DNA of 64,000 nucleotides from Adiantum capillus-veneris (Eukaryota > Streptophyta > Polypodiopsida > Polypodiales > Pteridaceae): contig CM043965.1 in the NCBI GenBank assembly GCA_014529385.2, positions 64,238,933 through 64,302,932 on the forward strand, given 5' to 3'. A model generated the notes under the pieces. The model made no database searches and was not told the origin of the DNA. It saw only the letters and a program-made list of their open reading frames with translations. A program made the translations under genes and the position numbers. Positions 53,850 through 64,000 of this stretch are shown one piece after another (within the stretch, counting starts at the first letter, position 1; each line of letters starts with the position of its first letter).

Positions 53850-54346
53850 TGAGCAAACATGGTAAAGGGGAGAAAAAATGGTGAAATATGTGAGAACTTA
53901 GTTTAAAAATCTTGAAAATTCAAAAATTCAACTATTATTTCCGGTTTGCTTCTTTGCAAGGAGAAAACTGAGTTTCTTAATAAAAAAGATATTCCTGAAC
54001 AATGCTTTACCTTATATAATTCTAGTTAACTTCAACCTAATGATTTTATCATTTTCTTATTGTTTGAGAAAGCCACCACGACCCTTTCACTTGTTGGCTT
54101 TCTAAAAGAAGCCAACACTAAGGCTTTCTAAAAGAAGCCTTAGTGTTGAGTCCGGTTAGGAATACTTTCATTGTTTTCAGTGCCATGATGGAGACTTACC
54201 TTTAATGTTATTTCCATTTTAAAATATTAAATGAATCTTTCTATTTCACCTTTCATTTCACATCCTTACATGGCTTGACTTCACTTGCATTCTATTCTTT
54301 TAGAATGCTAAAGTGAAGCTTCACCTTACATAATTCTAGTAAACTC
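53656..54346. repeat. Direct repeat pair and degenerate AT-rich repeats
   Basis: A block of about 120 bp (TTAAATGAATCTTTCTATTTC through AGAATGCTAAAGTGAAGCTT to ATAATTCTAGT) occurs at 53656-53775 and again at 54227-54346 with about one base in ten different. Weaker versions of the same phrase (AATG(G/A)GTCC, TTAGAATGCCAA) occur at 53400-53640, suggesting a longer decayed array. A (CA)n run of about 21 units lies at 53803-53846. Confidence 0.85.
54093..54148. repeat. Two overlapping perfect hairpins
   Basis: GTTGGCTT-TCTAAAAG-AAGCCAAC (54093-54116) overlaps CAACACTAAGGCTT-TCTAAAAG-AAGCCTTAGTGTTG (54113-54148). Both have perfect arms (8 and 14 bp) and the identical eight-base loop. Confidence 0.93.
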
Positions 54347-54592
54347 ATAGTTCATTGTGGCGATCAGATGACGGAGATCAAAGCTGCATGTCCCCCATCA
54401 ACTTGAGCCCTTGTTCCCTCTAGGCCCAACCACGTGTGATGGGGCACGAGGGAGGGGGGGGTCGCCTAAATTATGGTGGATTTACAAATACAACCTTTTT
54501 TGTTGGCTCAATGGATGTGTTGGACACATCAGCATGTAGAATGGTATTCGTCGCCTGCAACGATCGAGTGCCAACTTAGCACGAGGAATCAA

Positions 54593-54616
54593 CATGATGT
54601 GTCCCCCTGTAAAGCT
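54593..54616. repeat. 24-bp inverted repeat partner, left
   Basis: CATGATGTGTCCCCCTGTAA and four more bases, the exact reverse complement of 56207-56230. In both places the reading HDVSPCKA is found in an open frame. Confidence 0.9.
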
Positions 54617-54801
54617 AATTTTTTAGAGGAATCAAGGGCCAGTCTGGCATATCTATCTCTGGAACTATCCCATGAGTTGTGAATAAAGGAGACTGATCTG
54701 GTAAGCATCTCTATCTACATAGGGGGGGCTGCTAACTCCGCTCTAATGATCTCGTGTGGCACAGAGGCCTTGGCTCTAATCAGTTGTGTGAGAGATCATA
54801 G

Positions 54802-55940
54802 TTACCAAGGGCCTCTCAATACTCCTCCACACATCTTGACCCACAGAGGGTCCCCAAACTTGAACCCCACAGAGGGTCCCCAAACCTGAACCCCATAGAG
54901 CATAGCTAAAGCTACAAAGGTATCAAAGAGCGAGAGCTTTGTTTTGGGTTCTTGGAATTGAACCTGCAAACACATCCTCTCCAATCCTCCCAAGGCTGCG
55001 TACAGTCTAGTTAGTCTAGTCTGTGCTGCTCTCTTCAAAGAGAACTTTGGCCCAATGAAGACTATCCCAACATAAGTGTATGCATCTATATACTCCACAG
55101 TATCATGACCATAAGTGAATGTAGGTGTTGATCTCTTGATCCACTACGGTGTGGTGTTAAACACCATAACCTTGGTTTTACCAAGGTTTACATACAATCC
55201 ACTATTCTCCGCAAAGATATGCAATGCATCCAAATGTCATCGCATACCCTTTGGTGAGTCATAGATTAGCACAATATCATCATCATATAACAACAATGGA
55301 ATCCATGTCCCTTCTAGCTGGGCACCTCTCTCACCCTCTATATCAATGTAATCAAAAACCTCATCTATATACATACCAAAAAAGAGTCAAAGACAATGGA
55401 CAACCTTGTTTCACTCCAATAGTGGAGTGAACTAAATTAGATATCCCCTCTAGAGTGCATACATGTGCCACCACTGATTTGTATAGATCCATGATCCCCC
55501 TAATCAACTCAGCACGTATTCCATCTTGTGTAGTCTGCACATCAATCTCGCTCTGAGCACCATGTCAAATGATTTACAAAAATTCACAAAGCTACAATAA
55601 ATTCTTCTCCCATGTGCTCTACCCTCCTCAATGATGGCTCTGAGTGTCAGAATATGGTCAAGAGTGGAGAAGCCTCTCCTCAAATTGGCTTCTCGTATGC
55701 CCTCACTCTCTGCCTATCCGCTCAATTACTGCTCAAGAATAGATGCATACAACGGTGCCAATGTGTGTCCAATCATAATAGTACGGTAGTTTCTTGGCTC
55801 CGTAGGATCATTGCCCGAGGATGCCCGACAATGGGCGTTGTCCGAGAAATTACTGCATCAATCGTTGAAGAGCTTCATCAATGTCCACCTATGTAAATAG
55901 TTGTACTGGGTGTCTCCCATTTTGTGCTAGAATAGCTCTG
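54802..55940 (-). pseudogene. LINE reverse transcriptase relic
   Basis: Minus-strand RT pieces in several frames: GVKQGCPLSLTLFGMYIDEV (55365-55425), LLLYDDDIVLIYDS (55280-55300; the catalytic FADD/YADD box reads YDDD), NSGLYVNLGKTKVMVFNTT (55160-55215), then the thumb-like VEYIDAYTYVGIVF and ALAMLYGVQVWGPS ending at ~54870. The tandem phrase CCCCACAGAGGGTCCCCAAAC is duplicated at 54837-54880. Many frameshifts. Not the same LINE family as 57180-60294. Confidence 0.78.
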
Positions 55941-56206
55941 ATCCTCTGGTGGAGCCTCCATCGATGTTGTGGTCACCCTTGTAGATGTGGGCGTCTAGCT
56001 CTCTCAAGTTCAACAGATCTGTCAACTAATATACCAGTGGTATAAGTACACTCTGAAGGCTGCTGAGAAGGAAGCTCATTTGGTTACTGATTCCTTGCTC
56101 TAAAGAAGTCAATAATCTCCCTTTGTGAATGTCCCCCATTGTCTGATCTCTCAAGAGACTCTCCATGTGTTTGCATAGCTCTAGCAAAAACAACCCAAGG
56201 CTTTTG

Positions 56207-56230
56207 AGCTTTACAGGGGGACACATCATG
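56207..56230. repeat. 24-bp inverted repeat partner, right
   Basis: Partner of 54593-54616. The surrounding minus-strand frame 56084-56335 (LLFPEKHDVSPCKAQKPWVV) has no domain that I recognise. Confidence 0.9.
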
Positions 56231-56335
56231 CTTTTCAGGGAATAATAAGTTTGATGACCATTCCCTACACCATAGAAAATTTGTAAGGCTCATGGAAAAT
56301 ATTAATTTTAACATTATTTTGAGGAAAGTAGGCAA

Positions 56336-57179
56336 AGATGATATATATCGGTGCTTGCTTATTCATGATGGAGGCGGGGTTAGCAAACTCAAAAACTTTG
56401 AAGGCACTCATTACAAATAGGTAAAAAAAGTCAATATAATTTTTATACATTACAAGAAGGTTAAAATGGTTAGTAGCATTGAAATTTTTTATAAATTGAA
56501 AGAGAAAAGAGTAAATGATGACATCAAGTAATTTAGAGAGGAGGTATAGAGGAGATCAAGTTGAAGGAGAAATAACGAATTCCCATATAAAGCTCTTTGT
56601 AGTGAAGCAAAAATTGGTGTGAGGCATGGACACTAGCTCGAGGAGATGAAAAGATATGGAGGACGTCAACAAAGAGTGGCAAAGTTTGAAGAAATTTTTT
56701 TCAATGCTACTGTCAATGTCGGGAGTTGTGGAGCAGAGAATCCAGCCCATCCATTCACAACACTTTCTTAAGCAGGATAACATTGGATGCCTTCCACCTT
56801 ATCGCATGGAATACCAATAGCCCCCCTCCAATCACGTGTGCCCAATTCAGCACATGGAATGCATTGAAGAGCCGCCACCTTAGAGCCAGCATACAAGGAG
56901 GTGTCGACACCTCAACTACTGAAATGGCTCCTGTAGCACCAGATAATTATTTGTCGTTCCCTCCACCAAGTCACAGTAGACATGGTGCTTGTTTATCTCT
57001 GTCACACTGAATCTGAGTTGCCTGTACACCTCTCTCATCAACAAACAAAATTTGAGATGCATGTATACCTCTGTTAGCACTTAATCCACTTCGTTATTGG
57101 CCCCCTCCACCTGACTCTTGACGGCTTGGAATGGTCCCTGACCATTCCCCCATAATATGTGCTCCCATCATGGCTCTCG
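56336..57179. other. Intergenic or LINE 5' region, nothing recognised
   Basis: Frames at 56556-56783 (minus) and 56726-57010 (plus) lack motifs. The right part may belong to the LINE that follows, since a SADHHVVAHI endonuclease-like end appears at about 57185-57215. Confidence 0.4.
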
Positions 57180-60100
57180 GCCTCCGCCGATCACCATGTG
57201 GTCGCACATATTACGAGGAATGATCTCTGAAGAACCATTCACTACCCCATCATAGACGAGGGATGCATGCACCGAGCATGAATTTCAAAGGTCATTAAGA
57301 GGGCTGCCGGACTGGCTACAGAGGATGAGCACAAGCGATGGCTTGAAGCTAAATCTCACCTGGCCAACGAACAACTGGAGGAAATTAAGAAGACAAGATT
57401 GCTCTCTAGGGAAACTTTCCTTCAACCAGAGCCTTCTAAACAAGCGTATTTTTTTAGGGCTCTGAAAGTGAGAAAGAGTAGAGGCCGCGTGCAAGTGCTC
57501 GATGATGAGAAAGGGAATTCATAACCAAGATGAGATGGCTGGACTTATGCTCAATTATCTCAGCCAGATTATCGGCTAGTCAGAGACCCAATCTCAGGAA
57601 GTGGAAGAAGCCTGAACGTCTTTGCTTGGGAGTGTTGAAAAGAAGGTTCCCCAGGAGGAAGCCAACCGCATGGAAATGGCCTTCTTTGAGGAGGAATGCT
57701 CAGCGCCACTAAAAGCTCTTGGCAATGGAAAGTCCCCCGGTTAGGATGGACTGACGGCTGAATTCTTCAGGGAATTTTAGGATGATCTCAAGGGTCCACT
57801 CACACGGATGGCCAATCAAGCTGTTTTCGAAGAGTCGTTGGATGCTAGTGTTAAGAGAGGGCTTATCAAGCCCATCCCCAAACAAATCTGTTGCTCTCAA
57901 CTTAAACATTGCATCCCATTATGATGATGTCAATAGCATACAAAATTATTGCCAAGGTGATAGCTCTCGGACTTGCCCCCCTCCTGAGTCGGACCATTTC
58001 TCCCCATCAACACGGGTTCATTAAAGGGAGATCTATATATGACAATATCTTGGCAGCAATGGTAGGAATAGAGTATGCATCCTTCTCCAATCAAGAATGC
58101 ATTTTGCTGTAGTTGGACCTCGACAAAGCCTATGATAGAATAGAATGGTCTTATATAGAAGAAGTCATGGGAGCTCTAGGCTTTGGGCCTTGTCTTTGTC
58201 GCCTCATACGTACACGAGGCGTTAGAAGTCGATCAGAGCTCTTGTTTAATGACATAATTGTGGGCTCTTTTGAGGTTAAAAGGTCTATTAAGCAAGGATG
58301 TCCCCTGGCCCCCTTGCTTTTCGCCATCGGGTAGCATCCTCTCATGACAATGGTCAAAGCTAGTGCTGCGCGGGGAGAGATTCAAGGTCTGGCATTACCG
58401 GGAAATGATCAGCTACTACTGGTGGCCAAAATGTTCGCAGATGATTCGCTCATGTTCTTGAAGGCATGCCCTCAAGTTGTCAAGAGATCTTTGGAGATTG
58501 TGCAAACATTTGCCGTGGCCTCAAGATCCAAGTGCAATATAGAGAAGTCAAGACTTATCTCCCTGTGGGAGAACGATTCTTTTGACCTTGCAATCTGGAC
58601 ACAGGATATTATCTCAAAAGGGAGTGTATTCAAACACTTGGGAGCCCCCGTAAGGGTGGACGTAACCCACAGGCAAAGATTTCAATGGGTCCTTGAAAAA
58701 ATAAGCTGAAAAAGATGGGAGTTTGTTCTCCTCCCCTACCAAAGCCGGATTAGAGTGATTAATGCTTTTATGATCCCGTATATTGCTTTCCTCAGCCCCG
58801 CGCTCAAGATGGCTAAGTGTAACTGGAAATAATTCTTAAAACCAGTGAAAAGGTTTCTTGGGAAGAACAACACAAAAACCTCCCGCCCATGGCAGTGGGC
58901 TAGATGGGAGGTAGTTGCTCGCCCGATAGACCAAGGAGGGCTCGGCATTCTTAACCCTATGACCCATGCCGAGGCCCTTTGTGCCAAATTTATGGTCTCA
59001 TTGTCTGAACAGGACCAAGCTTGGGCTATCATGACCAAGGAAATTCTTGATGCAGTAAAACTGGGATCGAAAGGGGGAAAGTGGAAGGGGGTTGTGATGC
59101 AGGACAAACTTCTTGCCCCGAAGTGGTCTTATCTTAGATCTTGTGGACTCTTAGGTGAACTGATGAGGAAGTGCAAAAGAGCAGCTGAGGTTTTGGAATG
59201 AGGGGAAGCAACCAGATACTTTAAGAACTCCATTTTGCATTGGTCCCCTTGGCTCTCTAAAATATTGGGGCCGCCGCAAAGCCCCTATTGGATAGAAATG
59301 GCCAGGAATGTGAATAATAAGGGGCTTGTTTGACTAGAGAAATTCTAGGATGGCAACAATAAGTGCTGGAAAATTGCTGACTCTTTAGCATCCAATTCCA
59401 ACTGAGTGGCTTTGATATCTTACTAGTCTACAGGGTGATGAAAGAGCTTGATAAGGTGGTGATGCCAATTTGTGAATCCAACTTTGAATGGGACGCTTGG
59501 AGATGGCCAGGGAGTAGCCTCTTTTGGAAACCACATTCTAAAGGCATTTACCATGCATTAATGCAGGAGGCTAATTGGTGTAACCCCCTCAACAAATTAT
59601 GGAAGAGGCACTGGACGGAAAAACGATGGGAGGGAGTCATGGAGAACATAAGGAAGCCAAGGTGGCCTCAGTATATGAAGATATTTTTGTGGAAAATGAT
59701 GTGGGGTGCTCTATTGACGGGCGTAAAGATACAAGAAAGGGGAATTAGGTCCAATCGTTGCTCGGGGTGCATAATAGCTAGTGAAGATCTAGCCCACCTT
59801 TTCATGGGATGCCAGGCAATCAGTGGCATGATTGGGAAAATATGCAAGTGGATTCAAAGGGCATAGCAAATTAAGTTTTTCAAGACTGATATGTTCTTTG
59901 GTAGTAATAGATTGGGAAGTCGTGCTCTTCTTGTCTGCACTCAAATAATCAGGTACTACTTCTTTCACCATATTTGGCAAGCAAGGAACCGTCGCGTGTT
60001 TGAGGGGGATCTCGCTGTGGCAAGCTTTTGTGAAATCATACAAGAGGGCAGAGTGATGTTCCACATGATCGGAGGAAAACAAGCATCAGAGGACTGGTCT

Positions 60101-60294
60101 AGAACAATACATGTCATAATGATATCTTGTAATAAGTAAAGCCTAGGAGTAGTTGTGGTTTCTCTATCAAGCATAAAACTTGTAATCCTTTGACCCTCAA
60201 GGCTTGGTCTGAGCTCGAGGTTGGTGTATATTTTTGATGTTCTTAATATTATCCACTCACAATTGTGAGTTTTGAAAAAAGAAAGAAAAAGAGG
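57180..60294 (+). pseudogene. L1-type plant LINE: endonuclease end, reverse transcriptase, zf-RVT
   Basis: Plus-strand pieces in order: SADHHVVAHI (end of the endonuclease), a helical linker LEAKSHLANEQLEEIKKTRL, SRTISPHQHGFIKGRSIYDN, DLDKAYDRIEW (58116), SIKQGCPLAPLLFAI (58286), the catalytic FADDSLMFL (58433), HLGAPVRVDV, RWEVVARPIDQGGLGILNP, and the C-terminal zinc finger CSGCIIASEDLAHLFMGCQ (59758-59815). The RT catalytic box is intact, but at least six stops and frameshifts are visible (57523, 58111, 58333, 58707, 59199, 59332). It ends with a 16-bp palindrome and an A-rich tail at 60255-60294. Confidence 0.88.
60255..60294 (+). repeat. LINE 3' terminal palindrome and A-rich tail
   Basis: ACTCACAATTGTGAGT then TTTGAAAAAAGAAAGAAAAAG. 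Likely the RNA hairpin at the LINE 3' end. A copy is at 48351. Confidence 0.7.
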
Positions 60295-63200
60295 GCTATA
60301 TGGCATGTTTCAAGAAGAGAGTGCAACAATTGACATTGATGGTTTCAACTTAAATTTCAAGGCAAGAATTTCAAAGAACATGAACAAGGCAATGCAATCA
60401 AGAAAGATAGAATTAGATTGATATCGCTTATTTTCCCCTTTATTCTATTTGTTTATATGTATAAATTTACATGACACATTGTTAGAGAATATAGTAGATG
60501 GACGCTTATCTGGATGGACATCTAGTCGGACACCAAATTTTTAATGAATTTGTAGTCTATTATTTTTTTGAGTTAGTTTAGCTACACTATGTGTAAATCG
60601 CAATTCCATAGTATCAAGTCGATTCCCTGAGTTGTAATTCTATCATGATATTTGTAAAGACCCATGTGAGTCAGCCACTCGCCATTTAGAAATCCTAGGT
60701 ATAAAAGTCAATAACCTTATTGTGAAAGGGGGGCATATTTTTTTGGGAAGAAAGAGATCTGTTATACGTACGCTGAAGTGCCCAAGCTGCTCCAACTTGT
60801 AATTGATTTTTTCTAATGATTTGGTGATCCGTTTTTAATTTTGAAACTTGCAATGTGTTCCTCTTTTCTTGCTCTTTCAATTAAGTGTAAGCATTGTCGG
60901 TTTTGTTTAGGTTCGTGACTACGCATCTACAAGACTAATCTTCATATTTGAGTGCTTAAATCACTGTTTTTTGATGTTTTGACCATAGGAGAGTGTTCTC
61001 GGATCATAGAGCGACCTTTTCGGTATGTTCTATTGTAGTTTTTAGGACTCACGATGGATCTGACCCTTGTCGGATTGCGACCAACTTGGTAGGATAGTGC
61101 CCCTTCATGTCTTAAACCTCCTTCTAAAGTTTTGTTGCATCTCGAGTTCGCTTGAGTACCGAAATGGCGTGATACCTAGGGCGGTGAGAAAGGACACATT
61201 AGGAAGGGAATTGGATCTAAGGGGGCCTTTTTATTTGCCATGGGATTAAAAATGAGATTATGGAAAGGGCAAATGTGTGGATTCCATGTGGAGTAAAATG
61301 GTGGATATGGCAGGGCCTAAAAGTAAGTGCTCAAACTTGTAATCTTTTATAAAATATAAAGAGAAAATCTCTTATGAATTTAAAAAATTGAAAATTTCTC
61401 TAAAAAGTTGGGGTAAAAACCAATCTTTTCTCTCTCTAGTGGTTGCCAGTTTCCCCTCCCCTCTCTACTAAAAGGGGGTCCCTCAAAAAACGTGCCGATC
61501 ATTCCCTCCCTCTCTCTCTACTATACCATCTCTCACTTCTATTCACTCTACCTTGCAAGTTGCATCTCTCTCCTCACTTTTCCCTCCAAAAAGCTCTGCA
61601 TCAAAAGTTTGAACCTTCTTTCCCTTCATTAGGAAGAGGATGGGGTCAAGAAGGGCCTCTTTATTTGCAATGAGATTATGAAAGTGATTAGCATTTTGAC
61701 GAATAGGTTCATGCCATGTGTACAAGAATGGTGGGTGTGTAAGAGAGGTGTAACGGTGGTGAAAGGATGCACTTTTCTCCCAAAAAAGAGGGAAACAACT
61801 GTATGATTTTTGGCCTTCCATAATTTCTACATACTATCTCCAATTTGAGCAAAGGTTATAGATCCGTAATCTACACGTCGAGCTCTTTCCATAGATATGT
61901 TACATGATATGGTTTTGCTCGCTAGATTTTGAATTTCATTTTGGGGGGGAAATTTGAATTCAAATAAACTAGCCGTTTTTCCTATTTGAATTCAAAAACC
62001 GTTCTTTAATTGCTTTCTTAATACTAGAGGTTTGACTCCCTTAAATTGCCAAATAAAGACGCCCTCGTAGACCCCATTCTCTTCCTAATGTGTCAAGCTT
62101 GCTGCATTCTCCTCAAGCTGAAGTTCTCCATTGCTCCATGAACCTCATTACACACCTCTACCTAAAGCTAAAGATCTACATCATATTCATCTGCTAGATC
62201 TTCTCCTTTTTCTTTCCTCAACAAGTTTCCTGCTCCTTCTCCATTAAGCTCTTTAGAGTGTATCTACTTTCCCTATATAGCTTCTTCACATTACGTTTCC
62301 AATTTAGCCAACTTATAAGTAGAACGACATAGCAGTAAATGGCATTAACCGTCTTTGTATACCATCCATAATCTTGCTCTTTATGCAACTAACAACATGG
62401 ATGTGCATAGATTAATATTAAGTGTCTGTGTGCAGGTTGTGCTACTATTCCCCATGGCATCATCAAGTACTCAAGGACCTAAGAGTGTTATTGAATCCAT
62501 TTCATGCATCAACAAGAAGATAGTGGACGTTGGGTGACGATGGAGTTCAAACAATTGATGTGGGTGACAATGCTGCCCAGCTCAAGAGGAGCACACAAGG
62601 TCTCAAGGAGACACATGGCTTCTCGAGCACACGACTAAAAGGGAAGAATCATGGAGTTCAATAAAACCCAAGACAAGAAGCGGCTTGCAAAGGTACAATA
62701 TGTGTATGTCACTTCAGAACTGAAACACAAGGTTTCTTGCAAACTGTAATTTCACTCCTTTGTCAAGTTTCTAGATTGTCTATTTTGTATTTTTTTTGTA
62801 TATGTTGCTTTTGATGACTGTAAGATTTTCATTGCTTGTTCATATTTGTAGATGTTTTCTATTTCGATTTTGTAGAGTGGGAGCCAATAGAGTCCCTTCA
62901 TAAGTTTCTCTATGCTGGTTGTCCGTAATCTGAGCTTGCCACACATGACATGTTTTCAATAAATGTACTTATGTCACACCGTGGCAAAATGGGTATGGTA
63001 ATCTTTCTCCGGTTCACTCACCAACCTTGCAAAGTCTAGAATGGCCTAAGCCAAACAATACCTTGATAGTAGCAACCAAAAGGAGAATCGAGGCGGATGT
63101 GCATGGAGTAATGAAGTGCACCTATGGTTAGCACAAAGCAATGGTAACATGGTTTATGTCTCTTCATGTGTTTGTGTATATCTTTAAATTGCAGAGTGTT

Positions 63201-64000
63201 CACATGACACCAAGAATGTGAACCTGCAAAGAGGGAAGCACGATGAGCGGCTTCCTTGCAATTGGATGGGAGAACAAGATGGTCAACCACCAGGGAGATA
63301 GAATTAAGTGTAGTTGCAAAGAATGTGGTGTTCATGTACCATATTGCAAAGCAAAGCTTGTCAATGGTCTTTCCCTATAGAACATGGAAGATGACGATGG
63401 GAGAATGGGAGGCACTAGACGCTGATGTTGTTGTTAGAGAATCAATTGACCTACAAACATGCCTCCATGAGGATACAATGCACAACATCTATATGAATAA
63501 TGACTGACACCTCAGTCATCTTTGGGAGTATCTTAATCTCAGATATACCTTGCCCAAGAAATACCTCTTTGTAATCAATGACATGGTTATTCGTTCCAAA
63601 AAAGAGAAGATATTTTTGTATGAGAACATTGCGTTTTCGCGATGTATTTTTGTCAAAGCTTGTAATTGATGCGGATTTCGCTCTCATTAATGAATATGGT
63701 GTTTTGAATCTCGTCTCTTAGCATATTTGTTCATTTTCAATTTGTTCAAGGTTTTGATTGAAATGTACAATTTCATTGATTTGGAATGCGAATGCCTTCA
63801 ATGTTGGTGTCTTTTGATGCTTTGTTGCATGCTTTTGTTAAAAACTATCGTGTTCAGTTAATTTGACGTTAATTATAAGTGCTTTTTAAAAAATGACCTT
63901 GGGTATACAAGTGACTTTCTAGGTTTTTAAACTTCATTTCTCACATTCACAAATCTCTAGCTCGCTCTCTTGCCATCTTCTTCGTGAACGTTCCCATGAC
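60295..64000. other. Intergenic, no recognisable gene
   Basis: Frames of 60-99 codons on both strands (for example 61543-61821 minus, 62355-62537 plus, 63256-63507 plus) have no motif that I recognise. A CAG-ended start at about 62434 followed by an ATG at 62452 (MASSSTQGPKSVIESI) could be an exon but cannot be extended. Short GGGCCTYTTTATTTGC motifs occur at 61223, 61653 and, inverted, at 62046. Confidence 0.45.

Overview
This is nuclear DNA of a land plant, from a large and repeat-dense genome. The reasons are tRNA-iMet primed Copia and chromodomain-type Gypsy LTR retrotransposons, L1-type LINE relics with a zf-RVT finger, many long CT/GT microsatellites, and one host gene whose best match is a plant two-domain LEA_2 protein. 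The style (very long intergenic repeats, several unfamiliar LINE families) suggests a fern or another large-genome plant, but the sequence alone does not fix the species.

Layout. 1-27.2 kb is a dense stack of LTR retrotransposons. Scrambled, mostly minus-strand Gypsy and Copia pieces (1.1-4.75 kb) are followed by an internally deleted Copia (Copia-0, 4756-9492). Its 3' LTR runs on into a second copy of its leader, fused to a different Copia family (Copia-1, 9.9-26.1 kb). Copia-1 is split by a Gypsy element (Gypsy-1, 11164-25067, minus strand), which is itself split by a nearly intact Copia (Copia-2, 15230-20794). Both inner insertions have perfect 5-bp target-site duplications, so the order of events can be read directly. 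26.1-27.2 kb is another Gypsy gag-protease fragment on the plus strand.

27.2-29.6 kb holds a decayed endonuclease-domain (LINE-like) relic on the minus strand. 29.88-30.94 kb is the only convincing host gene: a LEA_2 (LEA14-type) desiccation/stress protein with a 12-residue repeat at its N-terminus. 31.8-45 kb is a second LTR cluster on the minus strand, made of three related Gypsy copies (2a, 2b, 2c). 2a and 2b are fused head-to-tail inside pol. A LINE 3' end (41.9-42.95 kb) sits exactly between two CT microsatellites.

45-64 kb is gene-poor: long microsatellites, a degenerate AT-rich direct repeat, two more LINE relics (54.8-55.9 kb minus, 57.2-60.3 kb plus), and long stretches where I recognise nothing. 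Apart from the LEA_2 gene, almost everything readable is transposon. The most informative content is how the elements are nested, fused and deleted.
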